Part shown: positions 51,748-61,229 of the stretch, piece after piece
Layout: the number at the start of each line of letters is the position of its first letter
Numbering within the stretch: position 1 is the stretch's first letter
DNA from: Paenarthrobacter aurescens TC1
Lineage (GTDB): Bacteria > Actinomycetota > Actinomycetes > Actinomycetales > Micrococcaceae
NCBI GenBank assembly: GCA_000014925.1
Contig: CP000474.1
Span: 4,526,001-4,590,000, forward strand
Direction: 5' to 3'
DNA length: 64,000 nucleotides
The notes under the pieces: generated by a model
Told to the model about the DNA's origin: nothing
The model's database searches: none
The model's input: the letters and a program-made list of their open reading frames with translations, nothing else
Program-made: the position numbers and the translations under genes

Positions 51748-53210
51748 GAGGGCTCCTCAGTTTCGGTCAAAGGCTCGACGGCGGACTCGGGTTGCGCTTC
51801 CCACCATGCGAAGAGTTTCTGCTCGGCTTCCTCGGGGGACAGCGGACCGTGTTCCATTCTCTCTTCCAGAAGGAACTTGTAAGCCCGTCCCACCACGGGA
51901 CCCGGTTTGAGTCCCAGGAGCCTCATGATCTGAGCGCCATCCAAATCAGGCCGGACAGCCGCCAGTGATTCCTGTTCCATAAGCGCCGAGATACGTTGCT
52001 CAAGGTCATCGTAGGCGAAGGACAGGCGGTCGGCCTTGCGCTGGTTACGCGTAGTGACGTCGGATCGGGTGAGCCGGTGAAGGCGTTCCAGGAGGGGACC
52101 GGCGTCGGTGACGTAGCGGCGGACCGCGGAGTCGCTCCAGCCGGCATCGCCGTAGCCGTAGAAGCGCATGTGCAATTCCACCAGGCGTGAAACGGCTTTG
52201 ATTGAGTCGTTGTCGAACCGCAGTGCTTTCATGCGCTTGGCGGTCAGCTTCGCACCCACAACGTCGTGGTGGCGGAAGCTCACCGCGCCGCCCGGTTCAA
52301 AACGACGCGTAGCCGGTTTGCCGACGTCGTGCATTAGCGCTGCGAACCGCAACACAAAATCGGGGCCGGGCACAGGGCCGTCAGGTCCTGTTTCCAGTGC
52401 AGCGGCCTGCTCAAGGACCTGAAGGGAGTGCTGGTAAACGTCTTTGTGCCGGTGGTGCTCGTCGGCTTCCAGGCGCAGGGCGGAGACCTCGGGGAGCACG
52501 AACTCAGCAAGGCCCGTGTCCACCAGGAGGTCGATGCCCACGCGGGGGTGGGTTCCGTTAATAAGCTTGACCAGCTCTTCACGGACGCGCTCGGCCGAAA
52601 TGATTTTGATGCGGTCTGCCATTTGGGACATGGCCAGCCGGACGTCGTCGTGAACCGACACGCCGAGCTGCGATGCGAAACGGGCCGCACGCATCATGCG
52701 CAGGGGATCGTCGGAGAAAGAGGCCTCCGGGGCGCCTGGTGTGGCGAGCTCTGACGCGTGAAGGTCGCGAACACCGCCGAAGGGATCCACCAGTTCCAGG
52801 CTCGGCAGGCGCAGCGCCATGGCGTTGATGGTGAAGTCGCGGCGGAGAAGGTCGTCGGTCAGGGAGCTGCCGAAAGCCACCACGGGCTTGCGCGAATCGG
52901 GGTCGTAAGCCTCCGCGCGGTACGTGGTGATTTCAATCTGGAAACCGCTCTTCTTCATCCCGATAGTGCCGAAAGCGCGGCCGATTTCCCAGAAATTGTC
53001 CGCCCACTTCTTGATGACGGAAATGGTCTGGTCCGGCGTGGCGTCGGTGGTGAAGTCGAGGTCCGGGGAGGTTCTGCCCAGGAAAAGGTCGCGCACGGGT
53101 CCACCCACCAAGGACAGCTCGAAGCCGGCGTCGACAAAGCGCTGCCCGAGGTCGAGCACCACCGGATCGATGGTGAAGTTAACAGAAGAGCTGTCCAATA
53201 CGTGCGCCAT
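51744..53210 (-). CDS. cca: CCA tRNA nucleotidyltransferase
   Basis: A 488-aa enzyme that adds or repairs the CCA end of tRNAs, needed here because the visible tRNA gene does not encode CCA. N-terminal nucleotidyltransferase head: LVGGPVRDLFLGRTSPDLDF with the metal Asp pair, then LLRRDFTINAMALRLPSLEL, then DDPLRMMRAARFASQLG. A C-terminal HD domain (DEHHRHKDVYQHSLQVLEQA, LMHDVGKPATR) follows, giving possible phosphatase activity as in actinobacterial members. Confidence 0.93.
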   Translation of the reverse strand: MAHVLDSSSVNFTIDPVVLDLGQRFVDAGFELSLVGGPVRDLFLGRTSPDLDFTTDATPDQTISVIKKWADNFWEIGRAFGTIGMKKSGFQIEITTYRAEAYDPDSRKPVVAFGSSLTDDLLRRDFTINAMALRLPSLELVDPFGGVRDLHASELATPGAPEASFSDDPLRMMRAARFASQLGVSVHDDVRLAMSQMADRIKIISAERVREELVKLINGTHPRVGIDLLVDTGLAEFVLPEVSALRLEADEHHRHKDVYQHSLQVLEQAAALETGPDGPVPGPDFVLRFAALMHDVGKPATRRFEPGGAVSFRHHDVVGAKLTAKRMKALRFDNDSIKAVSRLVELHMRFYGYGDAGWSDSAVRRYVTDAGPLLERLHRLTRSDVTTRNQRKADRLSFAYDDLEQRISALMEQESLAAVRPDLDGAQIMRLLGLKPGPVVGRAYKFLLEERMEHGPLSPEEAEQKLFAWWEAQPESAVEPLTETEEPS

Positions 53211-53345
53211 AGTTCCTTAAGCTTGGCAGATTTTTGCGCAGCAGTGGGCCACTGTTCCATGCGAAATCAGGCATGTGTCCGCGGAGCATCTCCTGCAGTA
53301 CATCTTGTGGCCATGTCCCGGTCATCACTCCGGGGCAAGAGTCGT

Positions 53346-53351
53346 TAGAGT
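53346..53351 (+). promoter_or_regulatory. -10 element TAGAGT of a leaderless transcript
   Basis: TAGAGT stands seven bases ahead of the ATG at 53359 and no Shine-Dalgarno sequence is present. Confidence 0.55.
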
Positions 53352-53358
53352 GGACCTC

Positions 53359-53910
53359 ATGGCCAACCCGATCCCGAGCGCTCCTGGCAGGAGGACAAAC
53401 GCACCGTTGCCGTCGGCAATCGGCGCGCACGTCGCGCCTGCCCAGCAGCACCCGGTGCAGGCCTCGCTTCCCACTGTTGAGGAAGTGTCAGCCGGTGGCG
53501 TGGTAGTAGACACGTCCGACGGCGAACTCCGGGTTGCGATTATCGCCCGCCTCAATAGGGGTGGCCGGCTTGAGTGGTGCCTCCCGAAGGGCCACCCGGA
53601 AGGCCGCGAGAACAACGAGGAAGCTGCTGTTCGTGAGATTGCCGAGGAAACCGGCATCGAGGGCAACATTCTGGCGCCCCTTGGCAGCATCGACTACTGG
53701 TTCACCGTGAGCGGCCACCGCGTCCACAAGACCGTGCACCATTTCCTGCTCCGGGCAACGGGCGGCGAGCTCACCATCGAGAACGATCCGGACCAGGAAG
53801 CCGTGGACGCCGCGTGGGTTCCCATCCAGGAACTGGCCCGAAAATTGTCCTTCCCGAATGAACGCCGCATCGCCGATTTGGCACGGGAAGTGCTTCCCGA
53901 ACATCTCTGA
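53359..53910 (+). CDS. Nudix hydrolase
   Basis: A 183-aa pyrophosphohydrolase. The Nudix box runs GHPEGRENNEEAAVREIAEE then TGI, all metal-binding residues present, after LEWCLPKGHP. A Pro/Ala-rich N-terminus of about 45 residues precedes EVSAGGVVVDTSDGELRVAI. Substrate unknown (nucleotide or dinucleoside). It sits between the CCA enzyme (divergent) and murJ, as in many actinobacteria. Confidence 0.9.
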   Translation: MANPIPSAPGRRTNAPLPSAIGAHVAPAQQHPVQASLPTVEEVSAGGVVVDTSDGELRVAIIARLNRGGRLEWCLPKGHPEGRENNEEAAVREIAEETGIEGNILAPLGSIDYWFTVSGHRVHKTVHHFLLRATGGELTIENDPDQEAVDAAWVPIQELARKLSFPNERRIADLAREVLPEHL

Positions 53911-53936
53911 CCCGGGTACATGGGACGATAAAGGCG

Positions 53937-55952
53937 ATGTCTGAAGCCAAAACAACCCAGTCCGTTCAGTCCGGAGAAGCACGTTCCAGCGCCATCATGG
54001 CCGCAGGAACGCTCGTTTCCCGGTTCCTTGGCTTCGCCAAAACGTGGATGCTCGGCGCCGCCCTCGGCCTGGGCTCCACGATCAATGACACGTTCATTAA
54101 CGCGAACAACCTGCCGAACCTGATCTTCCTCCTGGTTGCCGGCGGCGTGTTCAACGCCGTTCTGGTCCCACAGATCATTAAGGCCAGCAAGGCCCCCGAC
54201 CGAGGCGCGGACTACATCAGCCGCCTGCTGACACTGGCAGTCCTGGTGCTTCTGGCGTTGACGGCGCTGGTAACGCTGGCGGCACCCTTGGTCATCGACC
54301 TCACCACGCAAGGCTACTCCGAGCAACAGAAGGCCTTGGCGGTCACCTTCGCTTTCTGGTGCCTGCCGCAGATCTTCTTCTACGGGCTCTATGCCCTCCT
54401 CACGCAGGTGTTGAACGCCCACGGAGCGTTCGGCCCCGCCATGTGGGCCCCGATCCTCAACAACCTGGTGGCCATCGCCGGTCTGGGGATGTTCATCTGG
54501 ATCTTGGGCGAGAACATTCACAACCCCCACACCTTGGACAACTGGGGGCCCACCCAGACGTTCCTGATTGCCGGTTTCTCCACTTTCGGTGTGGTCGCGC
54601 AGACTGCCATTCTCCTAATCCCCGTCTTCCGCCTGCGCCTCGGCCTTCGTCCGCGCTTCGGCTGGCGCGGCGTTGGACTCGGCCAGGCAGCCAAGCTGAG
54701 CGTCTGGACGCTGGCGACCGCCGCCGTCGGACAACTCGCGTTCCTGTACGTCATGAGGATCGCCACCATTCCCGGTGCCGAGCGCCTCCGTCTGAGCAAC
54801 GCGGGGAATACAGTGGCCGCTGCGGTCCTGCCCGGCAACGCCGTCCTGGAGGTCGCGAGCCAGCTCTACCTGTTGCCCCACTCGATCATTGCATTGTCCT
54901 TGGCTACCGTCCTCTTCAACCGCATGACACGCGCGTCGCAGGACGGCAACAAAGCCGAGCTGCGGGACGCCCTTTCCCACGGCCTCCGCACTATGGCTGT
55001 TGCCACCGTTTTCGGTGCCTTGGCGCTGTTCGCGCTGGCCGGTCCGCTGGGAATGTTCTTCTCCGGTGGCGAACCGCAGGACGGCGTCATGCTGGCGCAG
55101 ACGCTCACCATCCTCGCGCTGAGCACACCCTTCCTGAGTGCAAACTTCATGATGTCCCGCGTGTTCTACGCCAACGAGGACGCCCGCACGCCCCTGTACG
55201 TCCAGTTGTGGTTGGCCGTGATCTACGTGGTGGGCGCATTCTTCATCCAGTTCCTTCCCGTGGGCCAGATCATCTACGCGATCGCAATCCTCTACACACT
55301 GGGCAACATTCTGTCCGTGGTGATCAGCGTGGTGTTCCTGCGCCGGTTGCTGGGTCACCTCGACGGGCCGCGCATCGCTAACTCGTACATCCGCATGGGC
55401 TACGCAGGCCTGGGTTCTGCGCTTGCCGGTGCAGGGGCTTTGTGGCTTCTGGGGAGCTACCGTGCCGACGGGTTCGCATGGAGCAGCCGCCCGGCCGCCT
55501 TGGTGACCGTCGTCGTCGTCGGGCCTGTCATGCTGCTCGCATACCTGGTCCTCCTGCGCGTCTTCCACGTCACCGAACTTCGCGACCTCCTGCGTCCGCT
55601 CATGGGCCGTCTGGGTCGCGGTGTCCCCGCGCCCGTTGGCGCCCCTGCGGAACCCACGACGCCGGCACGCGCTACGGTCTCGGACGATACCGGTTTGATT
55701 CCGCGCATCTCGGGCGAGTTCGACGCTGCTTCCTTCAGGGCCGGGCCGGCTCTTGCCCCTCAGCGTTCTCCCGAACCCGCCACCGGCGGCTCACCGGACG
55801 AGGCCAAGACCTACCTTCCGGAAGAAGACGCGCCAAGCACGGCCCGCGGCGGCAGGTTCCGTCCACAGGTCCCGCTGCCGGGTCGACGCACCTACCAAGG
55901 CGACGCCGGACAGAATCCTTACTTCCCCACACGCGGAAGCCACAGGAAGTGA
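53937..55952 (+). CDS. murJ: Lipid II flippase MurJ
   Basis: A 671-aa membrane protein of the MOP superfamily that flips lipid II outward for peptidoglycan synthesis. ARSSAIMAAGTLVSRFLGFA is the signature first helix; TINDTFINANNLPNLIFLLV and RVFYANEDARTPLYVQLWLA follow. About fourteen spans end near residue 550. A soluble Pro-rich tail (120 residues, with a DEAKTYLPEE Thr) remains; in mycobacteria this position instead leads into a fused pseudokinase. Here that part is the next gene. Confidence 0.92.
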   Translation: MSEAKTTQSVQSGEARSSAIMAAGTLVSRFLGFAKTWMLGAALGLGSTINDTFINANNLPNLIFLLVAGGVFNAVLVPQIIKASKAPDRGADYISRLLTLAVLVLLALTALVTLAAPLVIDLTTQGYSEQQKALAVTFAFWCLPQIFFYGLYALLTQVLNAHGAFGPAMWAPILNNLVAIAGLGMFIWILGENIHNPHTLDNWGPTQTFLIAGFSTFGVVAQTAILLIPVFRLRLGLRPRFGWRGVGLGQAAKLSVWTLATAAVGQLAFLYVMRIATIPGAERLRLSNAGNTVAAAVLPGNAVLEVASQLYLLPHSIIALSLATVLFNRMTRASQDGNKAELRDALSHGLRTMAVATVFGALALFALAGPLGMFFSGGEPQDGVMLAQTLTILALSTPFLSANFMMSRVFYANEDARTPLYVQLWLAVIYVVGAFFIQFLPVGQIIYAIAILYTLGNILSVVISVVFLRRLLGHLDGPRIANSYIRMGYAGLGSALAGAGALWLLGSYRADGFAWSSRPAALVTVVVVGPVMLLAYLVLLRVFHVTELRDLLRPLMGRLGRGVPAPVGAPAEPTTPARATVSDDTGLIPRISGEFDAASFRAGPALAPQRSPEPATGGSPDEAKTYLPEEDAPSTARGGRFRPQVPLPGRRTYQGDAGQNPYFPTRGSHRK

Positions 55953-56091
55953 GCCGGTGCCGCCAACACGGGCGGCGGGCCTCAATCCGTTAGGCTAGAA
56001 ACGAATATAGGTAGTTGCAAAAGAGGTTCAACCGGTTCACCGGGGGAGCCATGTGCTGGACCGCAGCTCCCGGACAGCCTAGGAGGAACAC

Positions 56092-57753
56092 GTGTCCCAC
56101 CCGATCGACGTCGGATCAGTACTTGGCGGCCGCTACAAGGTCACGGCCAATGTATTGACCTCGCATGACCAAGATCAGGTGCTCGACGGCGTGGACCAGG
56201 TCCTCAACCGTCCCGTGAGCATCCTTGTTGCCGGTCCCGGAAATGCCGAGCAGGTGGCCCAGAGCGCCCGTGAAGTGGCCACCGGGGAGAGGCCGGGCCA
56301 TGTTCAGATCCTGGACTTGGGAATCAGCGAAAACACCACGTACCTGATCACCAACCACAGTACCGCTGCGGATCTGCTGGACCTCGTGGTCGCCACCAAC
56401 CCGCCTTACATCGAGCCTTTCTTCACGGAGACGCTCGGAAGCGAGATTTTTGGCCGGCCGCGCACCTATGAGCCCGAGACGTACGACGGTCTTTACGAGG
56501 ATGATGAGCACGACGCCGAGTACATCCAGTACGACGAAAACGGCTACCCCATCCCGTACGAGTCCGACGGCGAGCAGTCTGAACCTGCCGCGCCCGCACG
56601 CACTGCGCCGCACGTACCGCCCATGCCCTCGTCCAGCCCTTCTTCGCAAAAGAGCGGGATCGCGGGCAAGCTGGCTGCTGCCGCTGCCGGCGCCGGAGCA
56701 GCGGGGGTCGCTGCCGCTGCCGCTCTGAAGCACGCGGGTTCCAAAAACCACGACGCCGGTGCTGCCGCCGCTGATACTGCAGGTCCAGGTTCTGCCGGCG
56801 CTGGTTCTGCCGGCACAACGGGCGGAGCGTCGCCTGCTGTTGCATCGCAGCCGCCGACCCAGGCCGTTTCATCGCCGCCGGTTTCGTCGCACACTGCCAA
56901 CCGCGAGCCGGCTGCGGAACCAAAGGTTTCCCTGTGGTCCCAGGAGGACTACGGATTTAGCGGCTCAGGCGCAGATGCTGGTGGTTCCGGTGCTACAAAC
57001 CGTGGCAGCGACTCCGGCTACGATCGGGCGGCCAGCAGCTTCCCGGCGTCGTCAGCTGTTACGGACGATTACGCGGACGAGGAAGTTTACGAAGACGAGG
57101 CTCCGGAGAAGGAACCGCGTTCACTGCGCTGGCTCGTCGGTGGCCTCCTTGCCGCCGTTTTGGTGGTGGGACTCGTCCTGGCGGTGACCAATCTCGGCAG
57201 CCTCTTGCCCAGCGGCGCACCGGCCGCCACGCAAAGCACGCCTGCCCCGCAATCCTCGGCTCCGGAAACTGAGGAGCCCGCGCCCACGCAAGCTCCGGCA
57301 CCTGCCACGCCGCCGGAAATCGAAGAGATCAGCCGCCTCGGCGACTTCCCCTTCGCTGCCACCTATGACAAGGACCTTGCCCGGGCCTTTGACGGTAACG
57401 CTGCAAGCTACTGGTCGGACATGGAATTCGCCTCCGCAAACTGGGGTGGACTTTTCGAAGATATGCCGCTTGTGGTCAAGCTCAAGGAACCCACCGAGGT
57501 CAAGTCCGTTGTGCTCAACCAGCTGGGTGGTTCCGGCGGTAGTATCAGCGTCTACACCAACGATCGTCCTGCGATGGACGGCGCAAAACTGGTGGGAACC
57601 AACAGCTTCACATCCCCGGAACTGACCATGCCGCTTGCAGCACCGACGCAGACCCAGTACGTCATCGTGGTCATCAGCGCGCTCCCCAAGCTGGCTGCAC
57701 CGAAGACCCGATTCGGCTTCGGACTGCGTCTCGCTGAGGTCACGGTGCAGTAG
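56092..57753 (+). CDS. MviN-partner pseudokinase with extracellular sugar-binding-like domain
   Basis: A 553-aa membrane protein. Residues 1-120 (VGSVLGGRYKVTANVLTSHD, GHVQILDLGISENTTYLITN) look like a kinase N-lobe without catalytic motifs. Next come an acidic part (EDDEHDAEYIQYDENGYPIP) and a long Ala/Ser/Pro linker. One span (WLVGGLLAAVLVVGLVLAVT, about 345-365) follows. The outside C-terminal domain (AFDGNAASYWSDMEFASANW, then VKSVVLNQLGGSGGSISVYT) is discoidin-like. This equals the C-terminal half of mycobacterial MviN, encoded separately. GTG start behind AGGAGG. Confidence 0.82.
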   Translation: MSHPIDVGSVLGGRYKVTANVLTSHDQDQVLDGVDQVLNRPVSILVAGPGNAEQVAQSAREVATGERPGHVQILDLGISENTTYLITNHSTAADLLDLVVATNPPYIEPFFTETLGSEIFGRPRTYEPETYDGLYEDDEHDAEYIQYDENGYPIPYESDGEQSEPAAPARTAPHVPPMPSSSPSSQKSGIAGKLAAAAAGAGAAGVAAAAALKHAGSKNHDAGAAAADTAGPGSAGAGSAGTTGGASPAVASQPPTQAVSSPPVSSHTANREPAAEPKVSLWSQEDYGFSGSGADAGGSGATNRGSDSGYDRAASSFPASSAVTDDYADEEVYEDEAPEKEPRSLRWLVGGLLAAVLVVGLVLAVTNLGSLLPSGAPAATQSTPAPQSSAPETEEPAPTQAPAPATPPEIEEISRLGDFPFAATYDKDLARAFDGNAASYWSDMEFASANWGGLFEDMPLVVKLKEPTEVKSVVLNQLGGSGGSISVYTNDRPAMDGAKLVGTNSFTSPELTMPLAAPTQTQYVIVVISALPKLAAPKTRFGFGLRLAEVTVQ

Positions 57754-57765
57754 CCACACACCATC

Positions 57766-57817
57766 AGATAGCAGTTGGGGCCGTTTTGACTCGTCAGAAC
57801 GGCCCCTACTGCTGTCT
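57766..57817. terminator. Long hairpin terminator before trxB
   Basis: GGGGCCGTT/AACGGCCCC is extended outward by AGCAGT/ACTGCT and further weak pairs, lying just after the pseudokinase stop codon. No T-run follows. Confidence 0.75.
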
Positions 57818-57899
57818 GCGTTGGCGTCACCGCTTAGATTCGGCATGCTTGCAGACGGTACCCTGAATGATGGTGGCTTTTAGGGTCCCCAACTCCAAC

Positions 57900-57925
57900 G
57901 GAATATTTGGAACGCAACAGGGGTT
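57900..57925 (+). promoter_or_regulatory. SigR/SigH-type promoter of trxBA
   Basis: GGAAT and GTT are separated by exactly 18 bases, the consensus of the thiol-stress ECF sigma factor SigR (Streptomyces) or SigH (mycobacteria), 58 bases ahead of trxB. trxBA is a known target of those factors. Confidence 0.75.
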
Positions 57926-57982
57926 GAGTCAGGTGGCTGCCCCGAAAGCCGCAGCATCGACTAAGGAAGAGGTTCACGCCAA

Positions 57983-58939
57983 GTGAGCATTGCAGAAAAC
58001 AGCGCATCGCAGGTGCGTGACGTCATCATCGTTGGTTCAGGCCCTGCCGGCTATACAGCCGCCGTTTACACCGCCCGCGCCAACATGAAGCCTCTGCTCA
58101 TTGCCGGTTCCGTCACTGCTGGTGGCGAACTGATGAACACCACTGACGTGGAAAACTACCCGGGATTCCCGGAAGGCATCATGGGCCCGGACCTCATGGA
58201 GAACTTCGAGAAGCAGGCGGCCCGCTTCGGCACCGAGATCCAGTTTGAGGACGTTACCGAGCTGGACCTCGACGGCGACATCAAGACCGTGACCATCGGA
58301 ACGGGGGAGACCTTCCAGGCGAAGGCCATCATCCTGTCCACAGGTTCGGCCTACCGCGAGCTCGGCTTGGCCAACGAGAAGCGCCTCTCAGGCCACGGCG
58401 TTAGCTGGTGTGCAACCTGCGACGGTTTCTTCTTCAAGGATCAGGACATTGCCGTCATCGGTGGTGGCGACTCCGCCATGGAGGAAGCACTGTTCCTCAC
58501 CAAGTTTGCGAAGTCCGTCACGGTAGTCCACCGTCGCGATACCCTCAAGGCTTCCAAGATCATGGGTGACCGTGCCCAGGCCCACGAGAAGATCAAGTTC
58601 GTCTGGAACACGGCCGTTGAAGATGTTCTCGGTGGGGACAAGGTGACTGGTCTCAAGCTGAAGAACCTCGTGGACGGAACCGAGTCAGAACTCGCTGTCA
58701 CCGGCGTGTTCGTGGCCATCGGCAACGACCCCCGCACGGACCTCATCAAGGGCAAGGTTGATCTGACCCCTGAAGGAACCATTGCCGTGGAAGGCCGTAG
58801 CTCCCGGACCAACATCAAGGGTGTCTTCGCCGCGGGCGACGTCATTGATCCCACGTACCGCCAAGCCATTACGGCCTCGGGTTCCGGTTGTGTGGCTGCC
58901 CTTGACGTTGAGCACTACCTCGCAGACCTGCACTCCTAA
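57983..58939 (+). CDS. trxB: Thioredoxin reductase
   Basis: A 318-aa NADPH-dependent flavoenzyme that keeps thioredoxin reduced. FAD loop VIIVGSGPAGYTAAVYTARA, the redox pair in SWCATCDGFFF (CATC), NADPH loop VIGGGDSAMEEALFL, and the C-terminal FAD contact GVFAAGDVIDPTYRQAITAS. GTG start behind AAGGAAGAGG. Forms an operon with trxA, 34 bases apart. Confidence 0.96.
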   Translation: MSIAENSASQVRDVIIVGSGPAGYTAAVYTARANMKPLLIAGSVTAGGELMNTTDVENYPGFPEGIMGPDLMENFEKQAARFGTEIQFEDVTELDLDGDIKTVTIGTGETFQAKAIILSTGSAYRELGLANEKRLSGHGVSWCATCDGFFFKDQDIAVIGGGDSAMEEALFLTKFAKSVTVVHRRDTLKASKIMGDRAQAHEKIKFVWNTAVEDVLGGDKVTGLKLKNLVDGTESELAVTGVFVAIGNDPRTDLIKGKVDLTPEGTIAVEGRSSRTNIKGVFAAGDVIDPTYRQAITASGSGCVAALDVEHYLADLHS

Positions 58940-58973
58940 GCTGCATCCAAGCAACCATACGAAGGGAAAAGTT

Positions 58974-59300
58974 ATGAGCAACGCAAAAGACGTAACTGAC
59001 GCAAGCTTCAGTACGGATGTCCTGGCTTCCGAGAAGCCGGTCATCGTGGACTTCTGGGCAGAGTGGTGCGGCCCCTGCCGCAAGCTCGGCCCCATCCTCG
59101 ACGAGATCTCCGTCGAGTACAGCGAAAAGGTTGACGTTGTGAAGCTCAACGTCGACGACAACCCCGCCATCGCCGCCGAGTACGGCATCACGTCCATCCC
59201 GGCCGTGTACCTGTTCAGCGGGGGAGAAGTGAAGAGCACCGTCATCGGCGCCAAGCCGAAGCAGTTCTTCGAGAAGGAATTCGCGGACGTCCTGTCCTAA
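58974..59300 (+). CDS. trxA: Thioredoxin
   Basis: A 108-aa disulfide reductase. Active site IVDFWAEWCGPCRKLGPIL with the WCGPC pair, cis-Pro in ITSIPAVYLFSGGE. ATG follows GAAGGGAAA. It passes electrons from TrxB to target disulfides. Confidence 0.97.
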   Translation: MSNAKDVTDASFSTDVLASEKPVIVDFWAEWCGPCRKLGPILDEISVEYSEKVDVVKLNVDDNPAIAAEYGITSIPAVYLFSGGEVKSTVIGAKPKQFFEKEFADVLS

Positions 59301-59323
59301 GTTTTCCAGACCAAGTTACATCG

Positions 59324-59373
59324 AAAAGCCGGCGGCTGCTGCTCCTCAGGGAGCGGGAGTCGCCGGTTTTTTG
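59324..59373 (+). terminator. Rho-independent terminator of trxBA
   Basis: AAAAGCCGGCG and TCGCCGGTTTTTTG enclose a second hairpin (GCTCC/GGAGC), ending in a T-run; 23 bases past the trxA stop. Confidence 0.9.
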
Positions 59374-60060
59374 TTTCGTTCAATGATTTCAAACAGATTC
59401 GGTCTCATTAGTTCCGTACTCTTCCTGAGCGTCCCCCGGCTTCCTCCTGAGCTTACAGTGCCGTTCTCCCTACCTGGGGTAGGGAGAAATCATCGTTCCT
59501 TCAGGCGCTTCCCCGTTCTGCCAGACCGGGGCACCCCTGAGGGCATTTCTTCGTTGCTCGTCAAGCTGTCCTTCAAGCTCTCTTCCCGCTTGTTGTCCTG
59601 GCCACTGGCTAAAGTGGCGCTAGCTCGCCGGTCCGGTTCCCTGTCGGACTGACTTCTTGCCCGTCCGGTGTCCCTTCCAGTTCCTCGCCCGTCCGGTTCC
59701 TTTGGGGGGAGGGCCGTGAGCCCTCCGAAACCGAGGGCCGCGTTGCTGCATCTCCGCTTTCACATCGGGATGCACGCTGGCGATGTAAGTTGTATGGCTG
59801 CCCGCCGCAAGCTACGGGCCTCACGCTGCAAACAGAAGCCGCAGTCTGCTGAGGTAACCGCAGTTAGAGTGAATATCTTGCTGCCCCTGCGTCCTTCCAC
59901 GTCTCGCCGCCTAGCTAACCATCCCACTCCCTATTAACGTTGGGGAGGACCTTGGCCGTGCTGATGTAGGTAGTTCCTTGCCCGGTCGGAGGCCTTGTCC
60001 AAAAAAGAACCTCTTCCTGCTTTCAATTGCTTGTGTTTGGCTTCGAAGGTGGTGGGTGCC

Positions 60061-60076
60061 GGGTTCACGTGAAACA
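60061..60076. other. parS-like site 1
   Basis: The site has the core TTCACGTGAAACA and matches 14 of 16 bases of the ParB-binding consensus TGTTTCACGTGAAACA. Confidence 0.75.
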
Positions 60077-60244
60077 CTGCTCTCTAGTCCTAGCATTCAC
60101 TTTCCCAGTCACTTAGGTGGCTGGACCAGCGTTTAACATCTGAAGCGCGCGGAAAATCACCAAATACCGACTGCGGATTCAGTACCTGGGGCAGTTGACC
60201 CTCAGCTGACTATTTGACGGTTCTTCGGAATCATCACTAGTCAG

Positions 60245-60320
60245 TGCTTCCAATGCTTCCAATGCTTCCAATGCTTCCAATGCTTCCAATGCTTCCAATG
60301 CTTCCAATGCTTCCAATGCT
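60245..60320. repeat. 9-bp tandem repeat (minisatellite), eight copies
   Basis: TGCTTCCAA is repeated eight times without change, then TGCT. The unit is three codons long, but no gene spans it. Confidence 0.97.
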
Positions 60321-61014
60321 GAAAAGGCTACATATTCGGGCCGGAAACAGCCCGCTCTTCAGCGTAAGGGGGGCGTTAGGAAACGTGCGCCGGAACAGGT
60401 ACTGGTTGCCAGGATGCGTAGTAGGTCTCGATAGAAATCTGACTAGAACCAATTCTTATGCTGGAACCATCACTCGGTACTCGCATCAGATATTGTTACC
60501 GTTCTAGAACTGCGCGTTTCGATGGAGGTTACCCACCAGGTTCCGATCGTTCCGGCCGGTACACTCTCCACCTCATTGAGACCCATTTTCCTCTTGCTAT
60601 GGTCTTTTGGGGTCCTGGAAGGCCTTCTAGGACCCGGATCCATGCAGCAGCCGAGCGCTCTCGTTCTCCGCAGAACGCCCTAATCTTCCTGTGCAGGGCA
60701 ATAGCAGCGTGCCCATGCTGAACTCGCTCAAGCACAAGTTCTTTCACCCTGAGAGGGTGTCTGCGCTCATGAGGACTCATCTACTTGTAGACGGTTTCAG
60801 TAACCTCCGTGTCGGTCGCCAGCCGGTGAAACCACTCCTGCCAGGGCGAAAGAAGCAGACAAGGTGAATACCGTCTCGCTAGTTACAATCAGAGTCGTTA
60901 TCCGCGCATCGTCGTCCAAAGCTTGGTGATTCCGCGCGGGATTCGCCCTAGTGCGCAGTTCTATCGGGCTAGCTCAGCCAACAGGTTCGCTTTGTCCGCC
61001 GGTTCCATGGCCTA

Positions 61015-61030
61015 CGTTTCACGTGAAACA
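61015..61030. other. parS site 2
   Basis: CGTTTCACGTGAAACA matches the ParB consensus in 15 of 16 bases. Confidence 0.88.
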
Positions 61031-61213
61031 CCATTCAGACCCTCTCAGCCCTGAGCTACGACGTTCACGCGATTTGGGTCCGCAATTGCAGTACCGACTC
61101 ACACATGAATAGTCCGAAACCAAGTGTCCGGGATCCGGGGCCGCCACCGCCACGTTCCGATTCCCACATGACTCACGCGATGCCCGAGCATCATCACCGG
61201 CCCGACTGGCACA

Positions 61214-61229
61214 TGTTTCACGTGAAACA
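61214..61229. other. parS site 3 (perfect)
   Basis: TGTTTCACGTGAAACA, exact 16-bp palindrome. Confidence 0.95.

Noticed and set aside
60245-60320. CRISPR-like array
   Set aside because: Units are 9 bp with no spacers, so it is a plain minisatellite.
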